DNA of 46,649 bases, taken from the NCBI GenBank assembly GCA_944372665.1, contig CALVZV010000006.1, positions 1-46,649 of the forward strand, in the 5' to 3' direction. Source of the DNA: an uncultured Clostridia bacterium (lineage in GTDB: Bacteria; Bacillota; Clostridia; Christensenellales; DTU072). Numbering within the stretch: the stretch's first letter is position 1; every line of letters starts with the position of its first letter. Of this stretch, positions 1 to 7,910 are shown piece by piece. A program made the translations under genes and the position numbers. Under the pieces are notes generated by a model. That model was given only the letters and a program-made list of their open reading frames with translations. It was not told the DNA's origin and ran no database searches.

Positions 1-69
1 AAAAGACAGCATAAAATCGAAACCTGTTTTTGCGAAGCACAAAAGTTGCGTTTTTGCCCGAAAAGCAGC

Positions 70-100
70 AAAAAACCTGAAAAACTCATCATTTTTCAGG
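70..100 (-). terminator. Rho-independent terminator of the tRNA-Leu gene
   Basis: Read on the minus strand this is a perfect 9-bp stem (CCTGAAAAA / TTTTTCAGG) with a 7-base loop, followed directly by six T residues. It lies about 37 bases past the CCA end of the tRNA. A second, weaker hairpin (AGTGGA/TCCACT, 109-131) sits between the two. The stem has an A run on its other side, so it could also work in the plus direction. Bases 1-69 hold nothing I can identify. Confidence 0.8.
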
Positions 101-136
101 GTTTTTGCAGTGGACAGCATTTTTATCCACTAAACA

Positions 137-219
137 TGGTGCGGTCGATGGGACTTGAACCCATACGGTCTCCCATACGCCCCTCAAACGTACGCGTCTG
201 CCTGTTCCGCCACGACCGC
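137..219 (-). tRNA. tRNA-Leu(GAG)
   Basis: The minus strand folds as a class II (long variable arm) tRNA. The acceptor stem is GCGGTCG/CGACCGC. The T arm contains GGTTCAAGTCC. The anticodon stem TACGT/GCGTA encloses the loop TTGAGGG, so the anticodon is GAG, reading CUC/CUU leucine codons. The 3' CCA (137-139) is encoded in the DNA. It is followed by a clean terminator at 70-100. Confidence 0.93.
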
Positions 220-237
220 TCAACAACGGGAACGCCA

Positions 238-269
238 ATTATATTAACATACCCGTTTGCTTTTTGCAA
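238..269 (-). promoter_or_regulatory. Probable promoter of tRNA-Leu
   Basis: On the minus strand a perfect -10 box TATAAT (238-243) lies 19 bases before the tRNA 5' end. The best -35 candidate is TTGCAA (264-269), but the 20-base spacing is longer than usual, so only the -10 box is convincing. The 220-338 interval between the tRNA and the fucosidase stop contains nothing else recognisable, and no strong terminator for the upstream operon. Confidence 0.45.
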
Positions 270-338
270 CAATTTTCCCCTACTTTTTTGCCCTGTCGGG
301 GAATTGCCGTTTAAAATTAAATTTAACGATAGACCGCG

Positions 339-1892
339 CTAGTCGGCGTTTACAGCCTTTTTCGCGGCTAAGCGTACGTTGACTGCACGGTGGATTGCTT
401 TCATAATGCTCCTAAACGGAGATGCGTGCGGATTCCTGCCTTTTTTGACGTGTTCGAACACTCCGATATACTCGATATAGGGTTTGAGTCTGCATGAATA
501 TATGGTTATCTTCAGCTCGTTCGTCCTGACGGCGCGGAAAAAAGCGATTCGGTTGAACCCGATGGTCTTGCCGTAATAGACGGGTTTGAACTTCCCGTTG
601 ACTTTGGCTTCTATAACGAAGTTTTCCACGCGCTGAGAAAAAGACACGTTTTCTATCAGTCTGACTTTATCGACTTTGCATGTTTTGGCAAGTTTTAAAG
701 TGATCTCATACTTTTCCGCTTCTTCGGCGGGCGTATAATAGCCGGTGCATTCGAAAGAATTCTTATCGAATCCGAACCGCAGCATATTCCTTGCCTTATT
801 GCCTTCCTCGTGTTGCGGAGCGGTCACGGAATCAACGGGTACCTGCATGGAAAACGCCGCGTTTTTCCTGTCGGCGAAGCGCACCAGCCTGTCAACGTCG
901 GCGTCGTTTATCCTGCCCGTAGTGTCCGGCGGCACGTTCAAAAGCAGCAGCGAATTTCCGCCTGCCGCGGTATAATAAATGTACAGCAGATTGTTCACGG
1001 AACGGATCCTGTGATCCTGGGATTTATGATAAAACCAGCCGGGTCTTATCGAAACGTCCACCTCCGCGGGCGACCATACGAATTCGGAATAATTCTCCAG
1101 CATCTCGCGCGAACCCAGATCCTCGCTGAACATAACCAGCGACGGCTTTTTCATGTCCGCTTTTTCGTCGTGCTGACTGTTTGCAATGATGTCCTGGGTG
1201 GCGTAATCTATTTTGGGAAGAACGCACCACTCGCCTTCGCGGGCGAAGCCGCCTTCGTTACCCACCCATCTGACGTCGGGACCGCAGTTGGAGATCACCG
1301 CTTTGGGCTGAAGCTTCCTGATCACTTCGTAATATCTCTCGAAATCGTAGCTTTGCACGCTCTTTCCGTCAGCCGCCGCGCCGCACGCGCCGTCAAGCCA
1401 TACGGCGAATATCTCGCCGTAGCCGGTCAATAGCTCCTTGAGCTGGGCGACGTAATAGTCGTCGTATTCCGCGCTGCCGTAAAGCGGACAGTTCCTGTCC
1501 CACGGCGAAAGGTATATCCCGAACTTGACGCCGTGCTTTTTGCACGCCGCCGAAAGCTCCGCCACGACGTCGCCTTTTCCGTTCTTGTAAGGGCTGGATT
1601 TTACCGAATAATCGGTGGTCGCAGTCTGCCACATACAGAATCCGTCGTGATGCTTGGCGGTAAAGATTATTCCTTTCGCTCCCGCGAATTTGAGAACCTT
1701 AACCCATTGTTCGGTATCCTGATCCGTGGGATCGAAGAGCTCTGGTGACAAAGTGCCGTCGCTCCATTCCTTGCCTGCAAAGGTATTCAGCCCGTAATGA
1801 ACGAACGCATTGAAACCGTCGCGCTGTATGCCTCTTTGGACTTTGGACGGTACTACGGAAGTGTACAGTTTCAGTCTTTGAGCGTCTGTCAT
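339..1892 (-). CDS. Alpha-L-fucosidase, glycoside hydrolase family 29
   Basis: Retaining exo-fucosidase that removes terminal L-fucose from oligosaccharides such as mucin or milk glycans. The 517-residue protein has the GH29 (beta/alpha)8 core: a HYGLNTF segment near residue 32, KHHDGF near 80-85, and VWLDG, whose Asp167 is the expected nucleophile. A C-terminal beta-sandwich of about 140 residues follows, as in many bacterial GH29 enzymes. No signal peptide is visible, so it probably acts in the cytoplasm on imported oligosaccharides. The start is supported by AAGGAG eight bases upstream. It begins 3 bases after the GH2 gene and is the last gene of the long minus-strand operon. The acid/base residue cannot be assigned by eye. 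Confidence 0.9.
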   Translation of the reverse strand: MTDAQRLKLYTSVVPSKVQRGIQRDGFNAFVHYGLNTFAGKEWSDGTLSPELFDPTDQDTEQWVKVLKFAGAKGIIFTAKHHDGFCMWQTATTDYSVKSSPYKNGKGDVVAELSAACKKHGVKFGIYLSPWDRNCPLYGSAEYDDYYVAQLKELLTGYGEIFAVWLDGACGAAADGKSVQSYDFERYYEVIRKLQPKAVISNCGPDVRWVGNEGGFAREGEWCVLPKIDYATQDIIANSQHDEKADMKKPSLVMFSEDLGSREMLENYSEFVWSPAEVDVSIRPGWFYHKSQDHRIRSVNNLLYIYYTAAGGNSLLLLNVPPDTTGRINDADVDRLVRFADRKNAAFSMQVPVDSVTAPQHEEGNKARNMLRFGFDKNSFECTGYYTPAEEAEKYEITLKLAKTCKVDKVRLIENVSFSQRVENFVIEAKVNGKFKPVYYGKTIGFNRIAFFRAVRTNELKITIYSCRLKPYIEYIGVFEHVKKGRNPHASPFRSIMKAIHRAVNVRLAAKKAVNAD

Positions 1893-1895
1893 GAT

Positions 1896-4406
1896 TTACT
1901 CCTTATATTCGAATTTTGCCGTTCTGTAATATAGCCAGGAAAAGAAATTGACCGGGTTAAAAAAGATCACCGCGCGCTTTATCAGCGCACCGAGGGCGGT
2001 GCCTTTGACTTTCACGGTATTGACGCTCCTGACAAAGAACGCATCGGGATCGTAGCCGGTGCCGGGCACAACGAATTCTTTGGTCTCTCCCGGGAACAAA
2101 TCCGTGAAATTATCCTCGAACGGAGGCGTATCGACAGTCGCCGCAACCTCGGTCAGGCGCGAATACACGTTCGATGTCACGGCGATAACGGTGCTGCCCT
2201 CTTTTTCGTAACGCTTTACGGTATATTCGGGAACGGGGAAAGAGCAGAATCTGTCACGCACCAAAGGCTTGGAGCATTCCGCCGCCACGTCGCCCTTCTC
2301 GTCGCAAAGCGTTATGCGGTAATACAGCTTGCCGGCGCGTCTTTTGCCGAAACCGAATTCGACTTCGCCGACTTTTGATATCGACGAAGCGCCGACTTCC
2401 ACGTCAAATTTTTCTTGTTTAATCACGTTTCCGCCGAAATCGCAGATTTTAAACGTCACTTTTCCGCTACGCGGATAAAGATAATCGTTTATGACGTAAA
2501 TCTGCGCCTTGCCTTCGCCTTCCTCGGCAGATACCGTAAAAGGCGCGTTGAATCTCTGCGCGGCATACTGTAGAGCCTTGTATCTGCCGAACGAATCCAC
2601 CGATGACCAGCTTGCGACCGGCCAACAGTCGTTGAACTGCCAGTATAACGCGCCCCAGGTGCGCTCCGAACGCCGCCACGCTTCCGTGGCGTCGCGTATG
2701 GATTCCGCCTGAGCAAGCTGGCTGAGATATACCGCGTCCTCGAACTTTTCGGGAAGACGGAACAGCGAAGCGGTGTAATAAACCGTCTTTTCGTTGCCGA
2801 GCGCGCATTTCTGATGCGCTTTCATCACCGGAGAATACAGGCTCATATCCGCGTCGGAAGCGTAATACTTTACGGTGCGGATATCGGGGAAACTTTCAAA
2901 ACCGAATTCGGAACAAAAGCGTGTTTTCCTGGTACGGTAGTAGGTAATGTCCTGCAGTCCGTGCCATACCGCCCAAAGATGAGTGTCGCCTACGTTATCC
3001 GCCTGGACGCCCTTCATGTAACCCGCACCCATGGGCGTGCCCGGTATGTACGGAGTGACCTCGTCGTAGCGCCTCAATACCGCGGGAAGCGTTTCGTAAA
3101 AAAACTTCTTCTGCGCTTCCACGTATCTGGGGTAAAGCATGAACGACGAAGCCAGCGCCTCGATCTCGTTGTTACCGCACCACAGCGCCAGCGAGGGATG
3201 CGACTTGATACGCGTCACGTTACAGCCCACCTCGCTGAGCGCGTTTAAGGTAAACGCCTCGTCGTAAAACGGATACGGCTTGCACGCATACGTAAAGTCC
3301 TGCCATACCAGAACGCCCTTTTCGTCGCAAAGCGAATAAAAATCTTCGCTTTCGTAGTAGCCTCCGCCCCAAACGCGGAGCATGTTGAAACCGGCTTTCA
3401 CGGCGGCGTCGATATAGTAACCCAGTTTCTTTTTCGTTATCCTGTCGGGCATGGCGTCCGAAGGGATCCAGTTGGCGCCCTTCATGAACATCGGCTTACC
3501 GTTTAGCACGAATCTGAAATTGGAACCGTCCTCCACCTTGCCAAGATCCAGTTCTATCGTTCTTATGCCCGTTCTGACGCTTTCGGTGACGCTTTCGTCG
3601 TCCGAATATACGGTAAGCTCGGCGGTATATAACGGCTGCGACTTTTTACCGGAAACGTCTGCGGTCCACCATAATTCGGGTGAGTCTATCTCAAAGCTGC
3701 GAACGAGGTTTTTCTCGGCTACACCGCGCTTTTCCATAACCGCGCCGGAAGGCGAAACCAGCTTTACCGCGTATTCCCGGGCGTCGCCGTGAAGCGTTGC
3801 TGTCAAGATGAGTTCTGCACGATCTCCCATCAATGCCGAAGTTAGGCTGACGCCCTCTATCCTCAATGTGCCGACTTCTATATAAACCTCTCCGAGGATA
3901 CCCGAAACCGGAAGATCAAGTCCCCAATCCCAGCCGAAATGGCATTGCGGTTTGCGAATGAACGTGATCGGGGTAATGCCCGGCAATGACTTGGAATTAA
4001 TGCGTTCGCATTCGGAGTAGGCAAATTTTTTGGGGGCGCGAATAACTATTTTAAGAGTGTTTTTACCTTCCGTCACCGCCTCGGTGACGTCGAAACGGTG
4101 CGAAACGAAAGCGTTTTGACCGCTGCCTACGGACGCACCGTTCACGAATGCCTCGAAGACGGTGTCAACGCCGTTGAGCACCAGGAACACGCCTTTTGAC
4201 TTTGCCGAAACAGGCAATTCGAATTCCGTTTCCATAACGGTGTCCGCGTCGCCTATCCACAGCGTCTTTTTCTCGTTCATCGCCTTGTACGGATCGGGTA
4301 TCAGTCCCGCGTCCAGAAGCGCCGAACAGTTCGTGACCGGCAACCTTGTCGTGACCGAGTATTCTCCGCAACCGAGTTTCCATTCCCCGTTAAGTTTGAT
4401 TTTCAT
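1896..4406 (-). CDS. Beta-mannosidase, glycoside hydrolase family 2
   Basis: Retaining exo-beta-mannosidase, removing non-reducing beta-D-mannose from mannan fragments or N-glycan cores. The 836 residues show the usual order: sugar-binding sandwich with DPY and DTVFEAFVNG (residues 38-90), the HFGWDWG motif (156-162), Ig-like domains, then the TIM barrel with LRVWGGG (343-349). The acid/base Glu414 is in WCGNNE and the nucleophile Glu500 in CSEFGFES. HFGWDWG favours mannosidase over beta-galactosidase or glucuronidase. No signal peptide. The start codon overlaps the preceding stop (ATGA), so it is translationally coupled to the membrane protein gene upstream. It acts alongside the fucosidase encoded 3 bases downstream. 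Confidence 0.9.
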   Translation of the reverse strand: MKIKLNGEWKLGCGEYSVTTRLPVTNCSALLDAGLIPDPYKAMNEKKTLWIGDADTVMETEFELPVSAKSKGVFLVLNGVDTVFEAFVNGASVGSGQNAFVSHRFDVTEAVTEGKNTLKIVIRAPKKFAYSECERINSKSLPGITPITFIRKPQCHFGWDWGLDLPVSGILGEVYIEVGTLRIEGVSLTSALMGDRAELILTATLHGDAREYAVKLVSPSGAVMEKRGVAEKNLVRSFEIDSPELWWTADVSGKKSQPLYTAELTVYSDDESVTESVRTGIRTIELDLGKVEDGSNFRFVLNGKPMFMKGANWIPSDAMPDRITKKKLGYYIDAAVKAGFNMLRVWGGGYYESEDFYSLCDEKGVLVWQDFTYACKPYPFYDEAFTLNALSEVGCNVTRIKSHPSLALWCGNNEIEALASSFMLYPRYVEAQKKFFYETLPAVLRRYDEVTPYIPGTPMGAGYMKGVQADNVGDTHLWAVWHGLQDITYYRTRKTRFCSEFGFESFPDIRTVKYYASDADMSLYSPVMKAHQKCALGNEKTVYYTASLFRLPEKFEDAVYLSQLAQAESIRDATEAWRRSERTWGALYWQFNDCWPVASWSSVDSFGRYKALQYAAQRFNAPFTVSAEEGEGKAQIYVINDYLYPRSGKVTFKICDFGGNVIKQEKFDVEVGASSISKVGEVEFGFGKRRAGKLYYRITLCDEKGDVAAECSKPLVRDRFCSFPVPEYTVKRYEKEGSTVIAVTSNVYSRLTEVAATVDTPPFEDNFTDLFPGETKEFVVPGTGYDPDAFFVRSVNTVKVKGTALGALIKRAVIFFNPVNFFSWLYYRTAKFEYKE

Positions 4407-5116
4407 TTTCCGTCCTCCCCTGCTTTGCTGTCCAGCACACGCGTGAAATTATCCAAAAATATTATTATGTAAGCCGCCCACATCGGCAAGCTTTCGATAA
4501 ATCCGTTCTTGCCCGCGGATATCAACGCAATGACCATCGCAAGCAGCACCGCGCCGAAACAGATCAGCGTGATCCTGTATTTTTTATTCGGTTTTGAAGG
4601 GAACAGCAGATGCAGCACTATCGCCGCCGCGAAAAACACAGCGAACAAAAGTGCCGTGGACCAGTGCGCGTACATCTGTATGCCCGGCACCCTTGTGGAC
4701 GGTATGTGCACGCAGGTCATAAGACACGCCACGCCCAAAGCCATGCACACGTAACCTGCCGTCCCGGCTTTCCTGTTGCCGAGCGGCTTATGCGTGTACG
4801 AATAAACAAGATTCACCGTCAGCGCCAGCGAAGTCGTCAATCCCCAAAATTTGAAAGCCGTGGGATATTTCAGACCGATCTCGGAAGCGGTGCCCGATTC
4901 CAAAAACGGATTGCTCAGAAATCCGTATGCGGTAAAATATACGAAGCTTAATATAAGCAACACCATTGCCGAGATTTTAAAAATCTTTTCTTTTTTCTCT
5001 TTCGCAATCCCCACGCCGCGTTGCAGTACGGGACTGCCGACGGGTTCCGCCGCGTCTGCAGAGGCGGCAAGTTCGTCGGCGATACGTTTCTGTTCATACT
5101 TATCGACTGGCTCCAT
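4403..5116 (-). CDS. Uncharacterised polytopic membrane protein
   Basis: Not assigned to a family. I place the start at 5116 (237 residues), where GGGAG lies seven bases upstream. A longer reading from 5188 would overlap the neighbouring gene by 59 bases and has no comparable ribosome site. From that start there is a charged cytoplasmic N-terminus of about 45 residues followed by five or six hydrophobic segments (for example ISAMVLLILSFVYFTAYGFL, and an ALLFAVFFAAAIVLHLLF stretch). No catalytic motif is visible. It sits 13 bases after the preceding membrane protein and overlaps the beta-mannosidase start by 4 bases. The position just before glycosidase genes might hint at a transport or sensing role, but nothing in the protein shows this. 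Confidence 0.75.
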   Translation of the reverse strand: MEPVDKYEQKRIADELAASADAAEPVGSPVLQRGVGIAKEKKEKIFKISAMVLLILSFVYFTAYGFLSNPFLESGTASEIGLKYPTAFKFWGLTTSLALTVNLVYSYTHKPLGNRKAGTAGYVCMALGVACLMTCVHIPSTRVPGIQMYAHWSTALLFAVFFAAAIVLHLLFPSKPNKKYRITLICFGAVLLAMVIALISAGKNGFIESLPMWAAYIIIFLDNFTRVLDSKAGEDGK

Positions 5117-5129
5117 AAACGTCTCCCAA

Positions 5130-5639
5130 TCAGCGGTTTTTGTATTTTTCGAGTATGAATTTGAGTTTGTCCAGGTTGGCTTCGTCAAAATCGAGTTTGC
5201 CGGTCGCCGCTCCCATGGTGTCGAAACCTCTGTCGTCGCCTATGAAAAAGATTGTGGTACCCTCGATCCTGTAATCGTAAAACCTTGCCCATTCTATGAA
5301 CCTGAACGGCACTATCGCCCCCGAATCCAGGACCGCGCATTTGGTCAGGATCATGGCGACCAGCACCGACGCCAGCATACCGATGATGACCAGTACCGAA
5401 AGCGTCAGGATCCAGTCTCCGGGCTTGACTATCATATACACGATATCGCCGACAAGGCACAGTCCCAAAAGACTGAGCGCGAAAATCGGCCATTTCGAGC
5501 GTTTATATAAAGGAATAAGCACTATGGCGCGTTTATAGCGGCGGTTAAGCGCAATAAGTTTTTTCAAAACGAAAGCGCCCCATACCGCCGAAAGCACCGC
5601 CAGCAACGCAAACACTATGTCAACTATCAGATCTATCAT
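5130..5639 (-). CDS. Small membrane protein with C-terminal soluble domain
   Basis: 169 residues of unknown function. An N-terminal hydrophobic helix (4-25), two further helices (about 51-70 and 76-98), then a soluble tail of about 70 residues rich in beta-type alternation and ending in a lysine-rich helix. This layout resembles DUF5673/YcxB-like proteins, where two or three helices anchor a PH-like domain, but that is a weak visual match only. The start has a strong GGAGG three to five bases upstream, and its ATG overlaps the stop of the P-II-like gene (ATGA). It is therefore a firmly coupled member of the operon containing the P-II/DUF1538 genes. Confidence 0.75.
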   Translation of the reverse strand: MIDLIVDIVFALLAVLSAVWGAFVLKKLIALNRRYKRAIVLIPLYKRSKWPIFALSLLGLCLVGDIVYMIVKPGDWILTLSVLVIIGMLASVLVAMILTKCAVLDSGAIVPFRFIEWARFYDYRIEGTTIFFIGDDRGFDTMGAATGKLDFDEANLDKLKFILEKYKNR

Positions 5640-6013
5640 GGTTCCTCCGTTTTAGCTCCGTCGGTTTTATCGGTTTTATCCTTTGCCTTGTCAGAGGAAT
5701 CGTTGATGCCTAAAGCCACCCCCATCACGGAGTCCACGTCCAAAGCAAAGCAAAGTCCGGCGCCCAGGGTGTTCAATCCTGCCCGGGCGATAATCGATTT
5801 CATTATTCTGTCGGCTCTTTCCTCGGTGGAAAGGATCATTACGGTTTCTTTTTCGGGCGAAACGGCGATACCGAAAAGTTTTTCGGCTTCGTGCGCTCCC
5901 GCTCCGCTGGAATATATGATCGTGCCTCCTGTAGCTCCGGCTTCCCTTGCCGCGTCCATTACGCGTGTGGAAAAGCCGCTGTTTACTATCGTTATTATCA
6001 GTTTGAATTTCAT
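5636..6013 (-). CDS. P-II-like regulator, second copy (DUF1538-associated)
   Basis: 125 residues. The start at 6013 is fixed by GGAGGAG five bases upstream and an ATGA overlap with the preceding gene. It has the small ferredoxin-like alternation of P-II signalling proteins: MKFKLIITIVNSG as first strand, a helix with AAREAGATGGTII, a T-loop-like GAGAHEAEKLFGI segment, then PEKETVMILS. P-II proteins bind ATP/ADP and often 2-oxoglutarate and control transporters or enzymes. Members next to DUF1538 genes are commonly annotated as P-II family regulators. The last 25 residues are a charged Lys/Asp/Thr-rich tail. The uridylylated tyrosine motif of classical GlnB is not evident. The ligand is unknown. 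Confidence 0.8.
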   Translation of the reverse strand: MKFKLIITIVNSGFSTRVMDAAREAGATGGTIIYSSGAGAHEAEKLFGIAVSPEKETVMILSTEERADRIMKSIIARAGLNTLGAGLCFALDVDSVMGVALGINDSSDKAKDKTDKTDGAKTEEP

Positions 6014-6354
6014 TTTATCTCCTCCGCGCATTCGCCTGCCAGTATCCTGAGCGTAGCCGGTCCGGCGACGGATCTCACCGGCACGGTGAAAGCCAATCCG
6101 CTGCCGCGCTTTACCCCGAAATCGAATTTGTCTTTCAGACAGCGCCAAACGCCGTCCAGGTATCTTTCCTCGATCGTGGCGGTAATAACGCTTTTAGCGC
6201 TCTCGCCCGTACCGAAGATCTCGCCTAACGCGGTGGGCGCGGTGCCCGTGCCATGCATCACGTTCAAAGCGTTCGCACCGCATTCGATAAGCGCCTGGGT
6301 CATTTTTCTCGTCTTTATCTTATCGACGATAACGAACAAATATTTAAGCCTCAA
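6010..6354 (-). CDS. P-II-like regulator, first copy (DUF1538-associated), TTG start
   Basis: 114 residues. No ATG fits; the conserved first strand (RLKYLFVIVDK) is preceded by a TTG at 6352-6354 with GGAGG six bases upstream. That ribosome site is embedded in the end of the DUF1538 gene, whose TGA stop lies one base before the TTG. Motifs match the P-II fold: ALIECGANALNVMHGTG, a GEIFGTGESAKSVITATI strand-loop, and a C-terminal RGSGLAFTVPV strand. It differs clearly from the second copy 3' of it (overlap ATGA), so the two probably form different or hetero-oligomers rather than being a recent duplicate. Likely role: signal-dependent control of the membrane protein encoded immediately upstream (inference). 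Confidence 0.75.
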   Translation of the reverse strand: MRLKYLFVIVDKIKTRKMTQALIECGANALNVMHGTGTAPTALGEIFGTGESAKSVITATIEERYLDGVWRCLKDKFDFGVKRGSGLAFTVPVRSVAGPATLRILAGECAEEIK

Positions 6355-6355
6355 A

Positions 6356-7876
6356 TCACTCCTCCAGCACGATAATATCGCCTTCGCGTTCAAGCATAGC
6401 GCGGTATTCGCCTGCGCGCGCCGTCTTTGCCGCGATATGCTTTTTAACCTTATATACCATACCCATAATCTGAACGGCGGCAAGCGGAGTCATGGCAACG
6501 AACGCCACAGTGCCGAATGCGTCGGTTATGATGTTGCCGCCCAAAGCCCGTGACGCACCCATGGCAAAAGGCAGCAAAAACGCCGCCGTCATCGGTCCCG
6601 ACGCCACTCCGCCCGAGTCGAAAGCTATCGCGGTGAACATTTGGGGCACAACGAACGTCAGTCCCAGCGCCAGGACGTACACGGGCAGAAGCATCCACCA
6701 TATCGAAATGCCCGTGACTACCCTGACCATACTCATCGCAACCGCGATCGCCATCGATATCGCAAAGACCGTCAGCATGCTCCTGCGGCTGACCGCGCCG
6801 CCCGTCAAAGACTCCACCTGCTTGTTAAGCACGTGGACGGCAGGCTCCGCAAGCACCAGAACGGAGCCTATCAGCGCCCCTATCGGCACCATGAGCCATT
6901 TCAGGTCTCCAGCGAACAGACCGCCTATGTACGTTCCCGCCGGCATGAATCCCACGTTCGCGCCCAGCAAAAAAAGAGTCAGCCCTATATAGGTATATAC
7001 CGCTCCGACGCCTATCCGGATAAGGCGCTTAGGCGGAAATTTGATCAGCAGGAACTGGAATACGATAAAAAAACCGTATATCGGCAAAAGCGCGATCCCC
7101 ACCTCCTTGAGATAGGTCGGCAATTCTTCGGCAAAGTGTTTCATCACTTCGCCGAAATCGGCGTATACGGCAATACTTTCCACTCCCGCTTCGGCATCCG
7201 CGTTGTACACCAGCCCAAGTATCAGCACCGCAAGTATAGGACCCACGGAACAGATGCCGACCATGCCGAAACTGTCCTCCTGAGCTTTGCTGCCGCCCTT
7301 GACAGTAGCGACGCCGGCGCCGAGCGCCAGAATGAACGGAACGGTTATGGGACCTGTTGTGACGCCGCCCGAATCAAACGCCAGCGGCACGTAATCCGCC
7401 GCCGAAAAAGCCGCTACCGCAAACACCAGCGAGTATGCGGCGATCAAGAACGCGTTGAGCTTTATTTTCAGCAGCAGTCTCAGTACAGCCGCCACCAAAA
7501 ACAATCCGACGCCTGCGGCGACGCTCCAGATCAATACGGAATTGGGTATAGAACTTATCTGCGTAGCCAGCACCGTCAGATCGGGCTCCGCTACCGTCAC
7601 GATAACGCCCACGACCAGACACACACCCAAAATCAGAGGAATCTTTTTCGTAGCGGTGACCTTGGCGCCGATGTGCTCGCCTATAGGCTCCAGCGAAATG
7701 GCGCTGCCCAGCGAGTACAGCGCTTCGCCTACGATCAGACATAAAAACCCCACCAGAAACGCGCCGAGATTGAGTATCGGCATTGCGCCCATCGCATAGT
7801 TAAGCACGATGACCAGTACGGTTATCGGCAAAACGGCGATCGACGCCTCCAGCAATTTTCTTGCAAAGTTTTTCAT
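6356..7876 (-). CDS. DUF1538 family membrane protein (putative transporter)
   Basis: 506 residues, almost entirely hydrophobic, with about 12 helices arranged as two homologous halves. Each half contains the diagnostic family motif: FDSGGVTTGPIT in the first (near 168-180) and FDSGGVASGPMT in the second (near 418-430). Two inverted or tandem halves with small-residue motifs are typical of secondary transporters or channels, but the substrate of DUF1538 proteins is not established. Both P-II-like genes follow with overlapping signals, a strong sign that they regulate it. The start is the only ATG matching the family N-terminus (LLEASIAVLPI); the nearest GGAG is 14 bases away, so translation may be moderate. 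A 34-base gap separates it from the PurL-like gene. Confidence 0.88.
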   Translation of the reverse strand: MKNFARKLLEASIAVLPITVLVIVLNYAMGAMPILNLGAFLVGFLCLIVGEALYSLGSAISLEPIGEHIGAKVTATKKIPLILGVCLVVGVIVTVAEPDLTVLATQISSIPNSVLIWSVAAGVGLFLVAAVLRLLLKIKLNAFLIAAYSLVFAVAAFSAADYVPLAFDSGGVTTGPITVPFILALGAGVATVKGGSKAQEDSFGMVGICSVGPILAVLILGLVYNADAEAGVESIAVYADFGEVMKHFAEELPTYLKEVGIALLPIYGFFIVFQFLLIKFPPKRLIRIGVGAVYTYIGLTLFLLGANVGFMPAGTYIGGLFAGDLKWLMVPIGALIGSVLVLAEPAVHVLNKQVESLTGGAVSRRSMLTVFAISMAIAVAMSMVRVVTGISIWWMLLPVYVLALGLTFVVPQMFTAIAFDSGGVASGPMTAAFLLPFAMGASRALGGNIITDAFGTVAFVAMTPLAAVQIMGMVYKVKKHIAAKTARAGEYRAMLEREGDIIVLEE

Positions 7877-7910
7877 ACTGCGAAAAGGTTCTCCGTTCCG
7901 TAACAGTTAT

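Noticed and set aside
46-342. Plus-strand frame of 98 codons across the start of the window
   Set aside because: It runs antisense through the tRNA-Leu and its terminator, has no ribosome site and no protein-like composition.
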